In this document: piece after piece, positions 49,422 through 58,899 of the stretch
Numbering within the stretch: position 1 is the first letter of the stretch
How the letters are laid out: each line of letters begins with the position of its first letter
Origin: Rhodocyclaceae bacterium
GTDB taxonomy: Bacteria; Pseudomonadota; Gammaproteobacteria; Burkholderiales; Rhodocyclaceae
Length of the DNA: 64,000 bases
Direction: 5' to 3'
Assembly: GCA_030824115.1 (NCBI GenBank)
Contig: JAVBYI010000012.1
Location: forward strand, 1 to 64,000
Made by a program: the position numbers and the translations under genes
The notes under the pieces: generated by a model
Told to the model about the DNA's origin: nothing
The model's input: the letters and a program-made list of their open reading frames with translations, nothing else
Databases searched by the model: none

Positions 49422-50375
49422 GTGGCAATTTTCCTTTCAGAAGCCAATGTGCGTCAGTTGCTGACGATGGATTTGGCGCTGGCTGCTGTCGAGTCTGCCC
49501 ATCGTGCCCATGCCTTGGGGCGTGCCATCGACATCCCGCGCCAGCGTACCCGTGTGCCGACGGCCTCGCTGCACATCCTGCAGGGCGCGCTGCCCGACGA
49601 AAATGTCATGGGGTACAAGGCTTATACAGCCAGCAAAGAGGGCGCGCGCTTTCTCGTCCATCTGTTCGACGCGGCCAATGGCAAGTTGCAGGCCGTAATC
49701 GAGGCGGATTATTTGGGCATGATGCGTACGGGTGCCGCTGGTGGGGTGGCGGCAAAGTATCTTGCGCAACCGGAAGCGGCGACGGTCGGCCTGATCGGTG
49801 CCGGCTGGCAGGCGCAGAGTCAGTTGGAAGCGCTGTGCAAGGTGCGGCCGATCCGGCAAGTCAAACTGTTTTCCCGCAATGCAGAAAAGTGCCGTCTTGC
49901 CAGCGCCGACTTTTCCGAACGCTTTGGTATTGAGGTCGTCCCGGTCGAATCGGCCGAAGCCGCGGTGCGTGACAGCGATCTTGTCGTGACCATCACGACC
50001 GCTGTCTCTCCTGTGGTGCAGGGTGATTGGCTGTCAGCAGGTACTCACATCAATGCCGCCGGCTCCAATGCACTGATCCGCCGTGAGCTGGACGAGAAGG
50101 CCGTCGGGCGTGCTCAACTGGTATGCGTGGATAGTCGTGCCATCGCACTGGCCGAGGCGGGGGACTTGCAGCCGGCGCTGGAAAAAGGGCGTCTGCATGC
50201 GGGGCAACTGGTTGAGTTGGGCGAGATCATTTGCGGCGTGAAGCCGGGCAGGGCGAGTGCCGAGTCGATCACCCTGTTCGAGTCGCAGGGCATGGCGATT
50301 CAGGACCTTGCCCTGGCGCAGCGTTTGTTGTCGTTCGCAAAGACACAGGGGATTGGTGCGGAATTGCCCTATTGA
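49422..50375 (+). CDS. ornithine cyclodeaminase / mu-crystallin family protein
   Basis: 317 residues from GTG 49422, which follows a GGGAG site. The Rossmann motif is 'VGLIGAGWQAQSQLEAL'; 'YKAYTASKEGARFLVHLFDA' and 'ADYLGMMRTGAAGGVAAKYL' are family motifs. Members include ornithine cyclodeaminase, alanine dehydrogenase and ketimine reductases; the substrate cannot be told. A dispersed element is read in a third frame as 'CRLASADF' without changing the usual length of that region. Confidence 0.85.
   Translation: MAIFLSEANVRQLLTMDLALAAVESAHRAHALGRAIDIPRQRTRVPTASLHILQGALPDENVMGYKAYTASKEGARFLVHLFDAANGKLQAVIEADYLGMMRTGAAGGVAAKYLAQPEAATVGLIGAGWQAQSQLEALCKVRPIRQVKLFSRNAEKCRLASADFSERFGIEVVPVESAEAAVRDSDLVVTITTAVSPVVQGDWLSAGTHINAAGSNALIRRELDEKAVGRAQLVCVDSRAIALAEAGDLQPALEKGRLHAGQLVELGEIICGVKPGRASAESITLFESQGMAIQDLALAQRLLSFAKTQGIGAELPY
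49891..49914 (+). repeat. dispersed 24-bp element, copy 10 (inside OCD-family gene)
   Basis: GCCGTCTTGCCAGCGCCGAC followed by TTTT; one difference from the consensus. It is translated in a different frame from most other copies. Confidence 0.82.
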
Positions 50376-50527
50376 GCCGGCTTTTTGTGCAGCGGGCATG
50401 AAAAGTCATTGACGGACTTGAGGGTGGGCTGCAAGAATGACGCATATCACCCTGTTTCTGAATCAAGTTGTCCTGATTGGGTGGATCATCGAACACATCA
50501 AGGCGATAGGAAAAAGAGTCCAGAGCA

Positions 50528-53200
50528 GTGGCTGGCAAACGTAACCTGAATTTCTGGAAAAGCGACTGGTTCGTTGGCCTGTTGGTCAGCGCGACGGTGC
50601 TCGCCCTCGGCAGCAGCAGCCTGCTGCAAAGCCTGGAGCGCAAGGCCTACGACTTGGCCATGGGGATGACCGATCGTGTGCCATCCGATCGCATCGCCAT
50701 CATTGCCATCGACAAGCAGAGCCTCGACAACATCGGCCGCTGGCCGTGGTCGCGCGAGATCTTTGCCGACATGATCGAGAAGCTGTCGGCGGCCAAGGCG
50801 AAAGTGATTACCACCAGCGTGTTCTTTTCTGAGCCGCAGCGGGATGCAGGGCTGGGCTATGTCGACCGCCTGATCGAACTGAATAACGCACGCCTGGCGG
50901 CTGAGTCGGCGCGTGCGGCCGAACGTGCGGCTGCGGAAGCGGCCGCTGCTGCCCAAGCTGCTGCAAAGCGCCAGGGGGCGATGCAGGTACGAGCAGGAAT
51001 CCCAATTCCGCCGCCACCACAAGCCCTGCCTCTCGAGGCAACCGCGCCGACAATCGATCCCCAATCCGATCCAATCGGTGCCCTACTGGCTGAGGCCGAA
51101 CACAAGTTGAATACCGATCGCCGCCTAGGCGAGGCGATTACCCAGGCGGGGAATGTCGCCCTGCCGATGTTGTTCCAGATCGGTGAGCCGATTGGCCGCC
51201 CGGATCGGCTACTGCCCGAGTTTGTGCAGCGAAATGCGGTCAAGCTGGCGAATGCCGAAGCCGTGGCGCCGATTCCGACGGCTACCATCGATGCGGGCGT
51301 GATCGACACGCTGGGCGAAAAAGCGGCGGCGATTGGCCACTTCAACGTGCTGACGGATGTGGATGGCGCAATCCGGGCTGAGCCGCTGGTCCTGCAACAT
51401 TTTGACCATGCCCTGCCGTCACTGGCGCTGCGGGTTGCGGCGCAGAGCCTGAACCTTGCCCCTGCTGATATTCAGGTGCAGAGTGGCGCGGTCAAACTCG
51501 GCAAGTTGAAAATTGCCACCGACCCTGCGTTGCGTATGCTGACCTATTTTTATCGCGATGCCGGCGCTTTTCCAATTGACTCTTTCTACGATGTGGTCAG
51601 CGGCAAGATTCCGTATGGCAAGTATCGCGACAAGATTGTCCTGATCGGTCCGACAGCCGCCGGCGTGGGCAGTCTGTTCGTGACGCCGGTTTCGCCGTCA
51701 ATGGCTTCGGTCGAGGTGATGGCGCATACCGTTTCCAGCATCCTCTCGGAACATTTTTTCGTCGCGCCGGACTGGGGTGTGTGGGTTGAGTACGGTGTTT
51801 TCCTGCTGGTGGCGCTCTACCTGATTCTGGCCTTGCCGCGCTTGTCGGCCGGCATGGGTGCGGTAATTACGGCGTTGTTGCTGATTATGCTGGTCGGCGC
51901 ACATTTTGGTTTGATGATGACGCAACTGATGTGGCTGCAACTGATGTTGCCCGCGACTTTGCTGCTCGTCGGTCACCTGCTGCTGACCACCAAGCGCTTT
52001 CTGGTCACCGAACGGGGCAAGGAAAAGTCGGAAGCCGAGTCGGCCGAGTCGAACCGCATGCTCGGCTTGGCTTTCCAGGGACAGGGTCAGCTCGACATGG
52101 CCTTCGACAAGTTCCGCAAGTGTCCGCTGGATGACCAGTTGATGGAGAATCTTTACAGTCTGGGCCTTGATTTCGAGCGCAAGCGCCAGTTCAACAAGGC
52201 GGAATCGGTGTTCCGCTACATGGCGGATTACAACATCGCGTTCCGTGATCTGGCGCAGCGCATCGCGCGCACCAAGCAGCTTTCGGAAACCGTCATCCTC
52301 GGCGGGGCGGGAGCCGGCCGCAGTAATGCGAGCACGATGATTCTCGATGGCGGTGATATGGAAAAGCCGATGCTCGGCCGCTACCAGATCGAGAAGGAAC
52401 TGGGCAAGGGGGCGATGGGCGTGGTGTATCTCGGCCGCGATCCGAAGATCAATCGCGTGGTCGCGATCAAGACCATGGCCCTGTCACAGGAGTTTGATGA
52501 GGATGAATTGGTCGAGGTCAAGGAACGCTTTTTCCGCGAGGCGGAAACTGCCGGGCGACTCAATCATGCCAACATCGTGACGATGTTTGATGCCGGCGAG
52601 GAGCATGATCTCGCCTACATCGCGATGGAATTCCTCAAGGGCAAGGATCTGGTACCGCAGACCAAGCCGGACGGTCTGCTGCCCTTGCCCCAAGTGCTTT
52701 CCATCATCGCCCGGGTGGCCGAGGCGCTCGACTACGCACATAGCAATCAGGTCGTCCATCGCGACATCAAGCCCGCCAACATCATGTATGAGCCGACCGA
52801 GGATCAGGTCAAGGTGACCGACTTCGGCATCGCGCGCATCACTGACTCATCCAAGACAAAAACCGGCATGGTGCTCGGTACGCCCTCCTACATGTCGCCG
52901 GAGCAATTGGCGGGCAAGAAGATCGACGGGCGTTCCGACCTGTTCTCGCTAGGTGTCACCTTGTTCCAGATGGCTTCCGGCAAGCTGCCCTTTGTCGGCG
53001 AGTCGATGGCGCAATTAATGTTCAAGATTGCCAGCGATCCGCATCCTGATATCCGCACCTTGGTGTCAGGCATTCCCGATTGCGTGGCGACGATTATCGA
53101 CAAGGCGCTGGTGAAAGACCCAGATCAGCGCTACCAAACTGGCGGCGAATTTGCGCGTGACCTGCGTACTTGCCTTGCTGCACTGGGGGGCACGACGTAA
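50528..53200 (+). CDS. CHASE2-domain serine/threonine protein kinase
   Basis: 890 residues from GTG. An N-terminal membrane helix (about 14-33) is followed by a periplasmic CHASE2 sensor (about 35-410) with an Ala-rich helix and a Pro-rich stretch inserted at about 120-180. Three membrane helices follow (about 415-490), then a TPR-like linker and a full Hanks kinase domain from about 616. The kinase has 'LGKGAMGVVYLG', Lys648, 'VHRDIKPANIMY' (Asp746), 'DFGIARI' and 'GTPSYMSPEQL'. It is first in an eight-gene operon whose next genes encode a PP2C phosphatase and an FHA protein, the natural partners. The external ligand is unknown. Confidence 0.93.
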   Translation: MAGKRNLNFWKSDWFVGLLVSATVLALGSSSLLQSLERKAYDLAMGMTDRVPSDRIAIIAIDKQSLDNIGRWPWSREIFADMIEKLSAAKAKVITTSVFFSEPQRDAGLGYVDRLIELNNARLAAESARAAERAAAEAAAAAQAAAKRQGAMQVRAGIPIPPPPQALPLEATAPTIDPQSDPIGALLAEAEHKLNTDRRLGEAITQAGNVALPMLFQIGEPIGRPDRLLPEFVQRNAVKLANAEAVAPIPTATIDAGVIDTLGEKAAAIGHFNVLTDVDGAIRAEPLVLQHFDHALPSLALRVAAQSLNLAPADIQVQSGAVKLGKLKIATDPALRMLTYFYRDAGAFPIDSFYDVVSGKIPYGKYRDKIVLIGPTAAGVGSLFVTPVSPSMASVEVMAHTVSSILSEHFFVAPDWGVWVEYGVFLLVALYLILALPRLSAGMGAVITALLLIMLVGAHFGLMMTQLMWLQLMLPATLLLVGHLLLTTKRFLVTERGKEKSEAESAESNRMLGLAFQGQGQLDMAFDKFRKCPLDDQLMENLYSLGLDFERKRQFNKAESVFRYMADYNIAFRDLAQRIARTKQLSETVILGGAGAGRSNASTMILDGGDMEKPMLGRYQIEKELGKGAMGVVYLGRDPKINRVVAIKTMALSQEFDEDELVEVKERFFREAETAGRLNHANIVTMFDAGEEHDLAYIAMEFLKGKDLVPQTKPDGLLPLPQVLSIIARVAEALDYAHSNQVVHRDIKPANIMYEPTEDQVKVTDFGIARITDSSKTKTGMVLGTPSYMSPEQLAGKKIDGRSDLFSLGVTLFQMASGKLPFVGESMAQLMFKIASDPHPDIRTLVSGIPDCVATIIDKALVKDPDQRYQTGGEFARDLRTCLAALGGTT

Positions 53201-54039
53201 TGGCAAAGATCGATCTTTCCGGCGCCATTGAGATGGCTACCTGTAGCGATCCTGGCAAGGTGCGTACTAACAACGAGGATTCAGTGCTGGCCAATCCCCA
53301 ACTGGGGCTGGCTGTACTCGCTGATGGCATGGGCGGCTACAACGCCGGCGAGGTGGCGAGTAGCATGGCCACCGCCGTGCTGGGTTGTGAACTGGAGCAT
53401 GCCTTTGGGCTTCAGCCGCCACATCAGGTACGTGAGGATGGCAAGACCTGGGCCCGCGCTGCCTTGATGGATCGCGTGGCCAAGACCAATGCGGCGATCC
53501 ATCATGCCGCCAGCAACAATGCCCAATATGCCGGCATGGGTACGACCCTGGTGATGGCGCAGTTCTTTGATAATCGCATGGCGGTGGCCCATATCGGCGA
53601 TTCGCGCTTGTATCGCCTGCGCGATGGGGCGTTGTTTCAGGTGACACGCGATCATTCGTTGCTTCAGGAGCAGCTCGACAGCGGCTTGATTACCCCGGAG
53701 CAGGCCCGTTTTTCGCAGAACAAAAATCTGGTGACGCGGGCAATGGGCGTCGATGCGGATGTTGATACGGAACTGGCCGAGCATGTCGTGTTGCCGGGGG
53801 ATGTCTATCTGCTTTGCTCGGATGGTCTGAATGACATGGTCGAGGATGACGAGATTGCATTGACCCTCTCATCCCTGTCGGCCAATCTGCCCTTGTGTGC
53901 GCAGCAACTGGTCGATATGGCCAATGACAATGGGGGCCGGGACAATATCTCGGTCATTCTTGTCAAAATAAAGCAGCCCTTTCCTGCGCCCGGGATGACA
54001 TCCGGCTGGAAAGAGCGTGTACAGTCGTGGTTCAGTTAA
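53200..54039 (+). CDS. PP2C-family Ser/Thr protein phosphatase
   Basis: 279 residues from ATG 53200, which overlaps the kinase stop (TAATG). All PP2C metal motifs are present: 'NNEDSVL', 'VLADGMGGYNAGEVAS', 'GMGTTLV', 'HIGDSRLYRL', 'CSDGLNDMV' and 'GGRDNISVILV'. It should reverse the upstream kinase. It is similar in type to PppA/Stp1; there are no type VI secretion genes near it. Confidence 0.94.
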   Translation: MAKIDLSGAIEMATCSDPGKVRTNNEDSVLANPQLGLAVLADGMGGYNAGEVASSMATAVLGCELEHAFGLQPPHQVREDGKTWARAALMDRVAKTNAAIHHAASNNAQYAGMGTTLVMAQFFDNRMAVAHIGDSRLYRLRDGALFQVTRDHSLLQEQLDSGLITPEQARFSQNKNLVTRAMGVDADVDTELAEHVVLPGDVYLLCSDGLNDMVEDDEIALTLSSLSANLPLCAQQLVDMANDNGGRDNISVILVKIKQPFPAPGMTSGWKERVQSWFS

Positions 54040-54066
54040 ATTTCGAAGTCTTCAAGGACGCGCAAG

Positions 54067-54825
54067 ATGGCTAAGCTCATACTCAGCATGGACAACCTGG
54101 TGCTCAAGGAAATTCCCTTGAACAAGGAGCGCACCACGCTCGGTCGCAAGGCCTCGAACGATATCCAGATCGACAATCTGGCGATTTCGGGCGAGCATGC
54201 GGTGATCGTGACCATCCTCAACGACTCGTTCCTTGAGGATTTGAACAGTACCAACGGTACCTGCGTCAATGGCCAGCAGATCAAGAAACATTTTCTGCAA
54301 AACAATGACGTGATCGAGCTGGGCAAATATCGGCTCAAGTATGTCAATGAGGCACCGGCCCAGGCTTCGCAGGCTGATTTTGAGAAAACCATGGTGTTGC
54401 GCCCGGACATGATGCGCAAGGCAGCCGAGCATGCCGGCGGCAAGTCTGCCGAGGCCGTTGAGGCAGGGCACGCGCCAATGATGCCGGCGGTCGATCTGGC
54501 CCCCCCCATTGGTGCGGCTGTGCCAAAGCCCGCGCCAGTACCTGAGGCAGCACCGGTCATCCCGCTTGGCGCAATTCAGGTACTCAATGGCAGCAACGCC
54601 GGCAAGACGCTGGAACTGGTCAAGTCGCTGACCACTCTGGGCAAGCCGGGTGTGCAGGTGGCGGTGATTGCCCGTCGTCCGCATGGTTATTTCCTGACCC
54701 ATGTCGAAGGTGCGAAGTTTCCCTCCGTCAATGGTGAGGCCATCGATACCCAGGCGCATGAACTGAAAGATCATGATGTCATCGAGTTGGCCGGGGTCAA
54801 GATGGAGTTCTTCTTCAAGCTCTGA
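54067..54825 (+). CDS. FHA-domain phosphothreonine-binding protein
   Basis: 252 residues. The first FHA domain (about 1-100) has the binding residues in 'TTLGRKASNDIQID', 'ISGEHAVI' and 'LNSTNGTCVNG'. A linker rich in Ala and Pro (about 110-170) is followed by a second, degenerate FHA-like fold (about 170-252) with 'VNGEAIDTQAHELKDHDVIE' but no GR or SxxH. It lies 27 bases after the phosphatase gene and is a likely reader of kinase products. Confidence 0.92.
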   Translation: MAKLILSMDNLVLKEIPLNKERTTLGRKASNDIQIDNLAISGEHAVIVTILNDSFLEDLNSTNGTCVNGQQIKKHFLQNNDVIELGKYRLKYVNEAPAQASQADFEKTMVLRPDMMRKAAEHAGGKSAEAVEAGHAPMMPAVDLAPPIGAAVPKPAPVPEAAPVIPLGAIQVLNGSNAGKTLELVKSLTTLGKPGVQVAVIARRPHGYFLTHVEGAKFPSVNGEAIDTQAHELKDHDVIELAGVKMEFFFKL

Positions 54826-54836
54826 GTACCCAGGCC

Positions 54837-57050
54837 GTGAAGCGCCATCTCGCTCGCTATCTCCTCGGTTCAATCCTGTTGCTGGTGATGCTCGGCCATT
54901 CGGCCGGGTTTTATCGCATCGGACTGGTCGAACGCTTTGACGCAATCTTCTACGACGTCAAATTGCGATTGACCATGCCGCGCGATGTCGATCAACGGAT
55001 TGTGGTGGTCGACATCGACGAGAAATCGCTGGCTGAGCAGGGACGTTGGCCCTGGGGGCGTGACCGCATGGCCCGCCTGATGGACAAGTTGTTTGATAGC
55101 TATGGGGTTCAACTGGTCGGCTTCGACGTGGTGTTTGCCGAGCCGGATGTCAGTTCCGGCATCAAGTCGCTGGAACAGATTGCCCGTAGTGATTTGCGTG
55201 GCAATGCCGCCTTCCAGTCGGCGCTGCGTGAAATGCGTCCACGCCTCGACTACGATGCCCGATTTGCGGCTTCGCTGAAGAATCGCAAGGTCATTCTTGG
55301 TTATTACCTTTCCAATAACGAGAATGGGCAATCCAGTGGCGTCCTGCCAGCGCCGACATTTGGTGGAGAAGTGCTGGCCGGCAAGCCGCTGGCAGTGACC
55401 CGCTGGCAGACGCATGGTGGCAACCTGCCGATCCTGCAGTCTGCCGCCGCCGGCGCGGGCCACTTCAATCCGCTAGTGGATTTTGATGGTATTTCCCGCC
55501 GCGTGCCCTTGCTGGCGGAATATCAGGGCGCTTACTATGATTCACTTGCCCTGGCCGTTGTGCGCGCCCTGCATGGCTTCCCCCCCGTGTTGCCGGGTTT
55601 TGCCGATGCCGATAACACCTATCTCGAATGGCTCGAGCTGCCCACCGCAAAGGGCAGCTTGCAACTGCCGGTCGATGAAAACATTGCGGCCTTGATTCCT
55701 TACCGTGGTCCGCAAGGCAGCTTCCTCTATCTGCCAGCGACGGATGTGCTGAATGACCGTGTACCGCAGGAAAGCCTGCGTGGGCGCATTGTCCTGATCG
55801 GTACCACGGCGCCCGGCCTGATGGATCTACGGGCCACCCCCGTCTCAGCGGCTTATCCGGGGGTCGAGGTGCATGCCAATCTCATCGCGGGCATGCTGGA
55901 TGGTGCCCTTAAGCACAAGCCGGATTATCTGCTGGCGGCCGATGTCGTGCAGGTTTTCGTGGCAGGCGCCCTGATGGTATTCCTACTGCCGCTGCTGTCA
56001 CCCCTTAAAGCCACACTGACGGGTACCTTCATCCTGTTGGTGCTGTTCAGTATCAATCTGTCGCTCTGGCAGGCGGGCAATCTGGTGCTGCCGTTTGCTG
56101 GTGCCGGCCTGCTGGTGGTGCTGTTGTATGCCGTGAATATGTCCTGGGGCTATTTTGTCGAGTCGAAGACCAAACGTCAGTTCACCGAATTGTTCGGCCA
56201 GTATGTGCCGCCCGAACTAGTCGATGAAATGGCGAAGAATCCCGAGGGTTACAGCATGTCCGGCCGTAAGGCGGAGCTGACCGTTTTGTTTTCCGATGTA
56301 CGCGGGTTTACGACGATATCCGAGGGCTTGCAGCCGGATGAACTGGCTGCCCTGATGAACGAATACCTCGGGGCGATGACGGCGGTGGTGCGTGATCATC
56401 GCGGCACGCTCGATAAATACATCGGTGATGCGATCATGGCGTTCTGGGGTGCGCCAATGGCCGATCCTGAGCATGCCCAGCATGCGGTTGTGACGGCACT
56501 GGAAATGCAGGTGGCCCTGAAAGCGCTCAATCAGCGCCTGATGGCGAAGGGCTGGCCCGAATTGAAAATTGGTGTGGGTGTCAACACGGGGCCGATGACC
56601 GTGGGCGACATGGGCTCGCCGGTACGCAAGGCCTATACCGTGATGGGCGATGCAGTCAACCTCGGGTCGCGTCTTGAAAGCATCACCAAACAGTATGGTG
56701 TCGGCATCATCGTCGGCGAAGGAACGCGTGATGTGCTGGGCAACCGCTTTGTGCTGCGCGAACTGGATCGGGTACGCGTCAAGGGCAAGGCGGAACCGGT
56801 GGGCATTTACGAGCCGCTGGGCCTGGATGGTCAAGTTGACACGGCTATACTCGAAAAGCTCAAGCTCTGGAATCAGGCCCTGCAGGCTTATCGTAGCCAG
56901 GAGTGGGATCGTGCCGACATGCTGCTCCTGAACCTGATTCGCCAGGAGCCACATTATCTCTATGAACTTTACGTCAAGCGCGTTAGTTATTACCGCGAGA
57001 ATCTGCCCCCGGCGGGTTGGGATGGCGTGACCACCTTCGAGACGAAATAA
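54837..57050 (+). CDS. CHASE2-domain class III adenylate cyclase
   Basis: 737 residues from GTG. An N-terminal helix, a CHASE2 periplasmic sensor (about 30-370), three membrane helices (about 375-450) and a cyclase domain (about 480-660) follow in order. The metal Asp residues are in 'LFSDVRGFT' and 'YIGDAIMAF'. Substrate Lys lies in 'TLDKYIGD' and Thr in 'YTVMGDAVN', the Lys/Thr pair common in bacterial adenylate cyclases. A dispersed element is read as 'GVLPAPTF' within CHASE2. Sharing the sensor type with the kinase suggests both respond to related external cues. Confidence 0.93.
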   Translation: MKRHLARYLLGSILLLVMLGHSAGFYRIGLVERFDAIFYDVKLRLTMPRDVDQRIVVVDIDEKSLAEQGRWPWGRDRMARLMDKLFDSYGVQLVGFDVVFAEPDVSSGIKSLEQIARSDLRGNAAFQSALREMRPRLDYDARFAASLKNRKVILGYYLSNNENGQSSGVLPAPTFGGEVLAGKPLAVTRWQTHGGNLPILQSAAAGAGHFNPLVDFDGISRRVPLLAEYQGAYYDSLALAVVRALHGFPPVLPGFADADNTYLEWLELPTAKGSLQLPVDENIAALIPYRGPQGSFLYLPATDVLNDRVPQESLRGRIVLIGTTAPGLMDLRATPVSAAYPGVEVHANLIAGMLDGALKHKPDYLLAADVVQVFVAGALMVFLLPLLSPLKATLTGTFILLVLFSINLSLWQAGNLVLPFAGAGLLVVLLYAVNMSWGYFVESKTKRQFTELFGQYVPPELVDEMAKNPEGYSMSGRKAELTVLFSDVRGFTTISEGLQPDELAALMNEYLGAMTAVVRDHRGTLDKYIGDAIMAFWGAPMADPEHAQHAVVTALEMQVALKALNQRLMAKGWPELKIGVGVNTGPMTVGDMGSPVRKAYTVMGDAVNLGSRLESITKQYGVGIIVGEGTRDVLGNRFVLRELDRVRVKGKAEPVGIYEPLGLDGQVDTAILEKLKLWNQALQAYRSQEWDRADMLLLNLIRQEPHYLYELYVKRVSYYRENLPPAGWDGVTTFETK
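55338..55361 (+). repeat. dispersed 24-bp element, copy 11 (inside CHASE2 cyclase gene)
   Basis: GGCGTCCTGCCAGCGCCGAC followed by ATTT; one difference. Translated 'GVLPAPTF'. Confidence 0.85.
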
Positions 57051-57817
57051 TGAAAATACGGGTTCTCGGCTGTAGCGGCGGTATTGGTGGTCGGCATTTG
57101 CGAACCACCTCGTTGCTGATCGATAACGACATCCTGATCGATTGCGGTACAGGCGTGGCGGATCTGTCGATTGCTGAACTGGCGCAGGTCGACCATGTGT
57201 TCCTGACCCATACGCACATGGATCATATCGCCTGCCTGCCTTTGATGATCGATACGGTTGGGGATATGCGTAATCGCCCGTTGATGGTGCATGCGACCGC
57301 AGCAATTGAGGAGATGCTGCGTGCGCATGTGTTCAACTGGGCGATCTGGCCAGATTTTTCGGAAATCCCGACACCTGCCGAACCCTGGTTGCGATTTGTG
57401 CCCCTCCGCGAGGGAGATGTGGTTGATTTGCAGGGACGGAAAATTCGTCCGCTGCCCGCCAATCACACGGTACCGGCGGTTGGTTATCAGTGTGATTCGG
57501 GCAAGGCCAGTCTGGTCTTCTCCGGCGATACCGGCCCCTGTGCTGCTCTGTGGGAGGCGGTTAATCGTATTGATAACCTGAAAACCCTGATTATCGAGAC
57601 TGCCTTTTCCAACCGCGAACGCAAACTTGCCGAGGCATCTCTGCACCTGTGCCCCAGCATGCTGTTCGAGGAACTGGCCTACCTGCAGTCCCGGCCGGAT
57701 ATTTTCATCACCCATCTCAAGCCGGGCCAAATCGAACTGACGATGGAGGAAATCGAAGACAGCATCGGCGAGTTCAGGCCCCGCATGTTGCAAAACAATC
57801 AGGTCTTCGAATTATGA
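57050..57817 (+). CDS. metallo-beta-lactamase-fold cyclic-nucleotide phosphodiesterase (class II-like)
   Basis: 255 residues from ATG 57050, overlapping the cyclase stop (TAATG). It begins 'MKIRVLGCSGGIGG'. Metal-binding motifs are 'FLTHTHMDHIACLP', 'PANHTVPAVGY', 'FSGDTGP' and 'ITHLKPG'. The pattern resembles class II 3',5'-cyclic nucleotide phosphodiesterases. Placement directly after a cyclase supports cAMP breakdown, though other MBL hydrolases cannot be excluded. Confidence 0.82.
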   Translation: MKIRVLGCSGGIGGRHLRTTSLLIDNDILIDCGTGVADLSIAELAQVDHVFLTHTHMDHIACLPLMIDTVGDMRNRPLMVHATAAIEEMLRAHVFNWAIWPDFSEIPTPAEPWLRFVPLREGDVVDLQGRKIRPLPANHTVPAVGYQCDSGKASLVFSGDTGPCAALWEAVNRIDNLKTLIIETAFSNRERKLAEASLHLCPSMLFEELAYLQSRPDIFITHLKPGQIELTMEEIEDSIGEFRPRMLQNNQVFEL

Positions 57818-58899
57818 GTACGCCGGCTATGTCCACGGTGGCTCCAGAATCCTTGCGGCATCTTTCGCCTATGGGTAATCTGGGTGCGGATGCCTTGGCC
57901 CAAGTCGCTTCGGTGGCACACAACGAACGACTGAATCGTGGGCTGCACGATATGCCCTACCCCTGGCCCCATCAAGTGGTTTATCTATTGCACGGCGAGA
58001 TCAAGCTGGGATACGCTCATGGCATGAGCAAGGTCCTTGTCGGTGGCTTTGGCGGAGCACTGGCTCCCCTGGCATCGGCCGGGATGGAACCCAAGCACAT
58101 TCGTGCCATCACAAATACCGAGCTGCTCTGCTTTGATGAAAATGCGCTCGATATTCTGGTCACATGGGATCAATTGGTTCCCGTTCGTCAGCACCGCCAG
58201 GATGTGCAGCCATCCACCCCAGCGACCGACTGGCGCAACATGTCCGGGCTTTTTGATGCACAGCGCCTGACGTTCGGTACCTTCTCAAGCTTACCGCCGG
58301 CCCATATTGAAAGCCTGCTGGCCTCCTTTGATCGTCAACTCGTGAAGGCGGGTGATGTGATCGTGCGCCAGAATGAACCGGGCGATTTCTACTACGTGAT
58401 TGAACGCGGTCGTGCACAGGTGACACGCGATGTGGCGGGTGCGTCGATTGAGTTGGCTGAGATCAAGGCAGGGGATGCTTTTGGCGAAGAGGCGCTGATT
58501 GCCGAGACCAGCCGCAATGCCACCGTGACGATGAAAACCGATGGCGTGTTGCTGCGCCTCAATAGTGCCGATTTCATCCGGTTGTTGCGCGAGCCCTTGC
58601 TGCACTATGTTGACCTGAATCAGGCCAAAGAGCATGTGGCCAACGGGGCAATTTGGCTGGATGTGCGTTTTCCGGCGGAGTATCGGCATGATGGCTTGCC
58701 GGGAGCCATAAATATTCCCCTGAATGAACTGCGCGATGCGTTGGCGGCCCTGCCCAGGGACAAGGAGTACATCGCCTACTGCCAGACCGGCAGACGCAGC
58801 TCAGCGGCCGCTTTTCTGTTGTCGCAGCGCGGATTCAAGGCCAGGCTTCTGGCGGGTGGTTTGAAATCGAAGGGTTGTGTGGGGAGTCTGGCAGCATGA
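57814..58899 (+). CDS. cyclic-nucleotide-binding protein fused to a rhodanese domain
   Basis: 361 residues from ATG 57814, overlapping the previous stop (ATGA). The first about 120 residues look like a degenerate cNMP fold. The second cNMP domain (about 150-255) has the phosphate-binding cassette 'GDAFGEEALIAETSRNATV' with Glu and Arg in place. A rhodanese domain (about 265-355) ends the chain, with active Cys in 'AYCQTGRRSSAAAFLL'. It could read the cAMP made and destroyed by the two preceding genes; sulfur transfer or redox output is inference. Confidence 0.88.
   Translation: MSTPAMSTVAPESLRHLSPMGNLGADALAQVASVAHNERLNRGLHDMPYPWPHQVVYLLHGEIKLGYAHGMSKVLVGGFGGALAPLASAGMEPKHIRAITNTELLCFDENALDILVTWDQLVPVRQHRQDVQPSTPATDWRNMSGLFDAQRLTFGTFSSLPPAHIESLLASFDRQLVKAGDVIVRQNEPGDFYYVIERGRAQVTRDVAGASIELAEIKAGDAFGEEALIAETSRNATVTMKTDGVLLRLNSADFIRLLREPLLHYVDLNQAKEHVANGAIWLDVRFPAEYRHDGLPGAINIPLNELRDALAALPRDKEYIAYCQTGRRSSAAAFLLSQRGFKARLLAGGLKSKGCVGSLAA

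Noticed and set aside
50528-54825. Type VI secretion regulatory genes (PpkA, PppA, Fha)
   Set aside because: The kinase, phosphatase and FHA protein resemble this trio, but no tss genes occur in the window and the neighbours concern cyclic nucleotides and a pilus-type motor.
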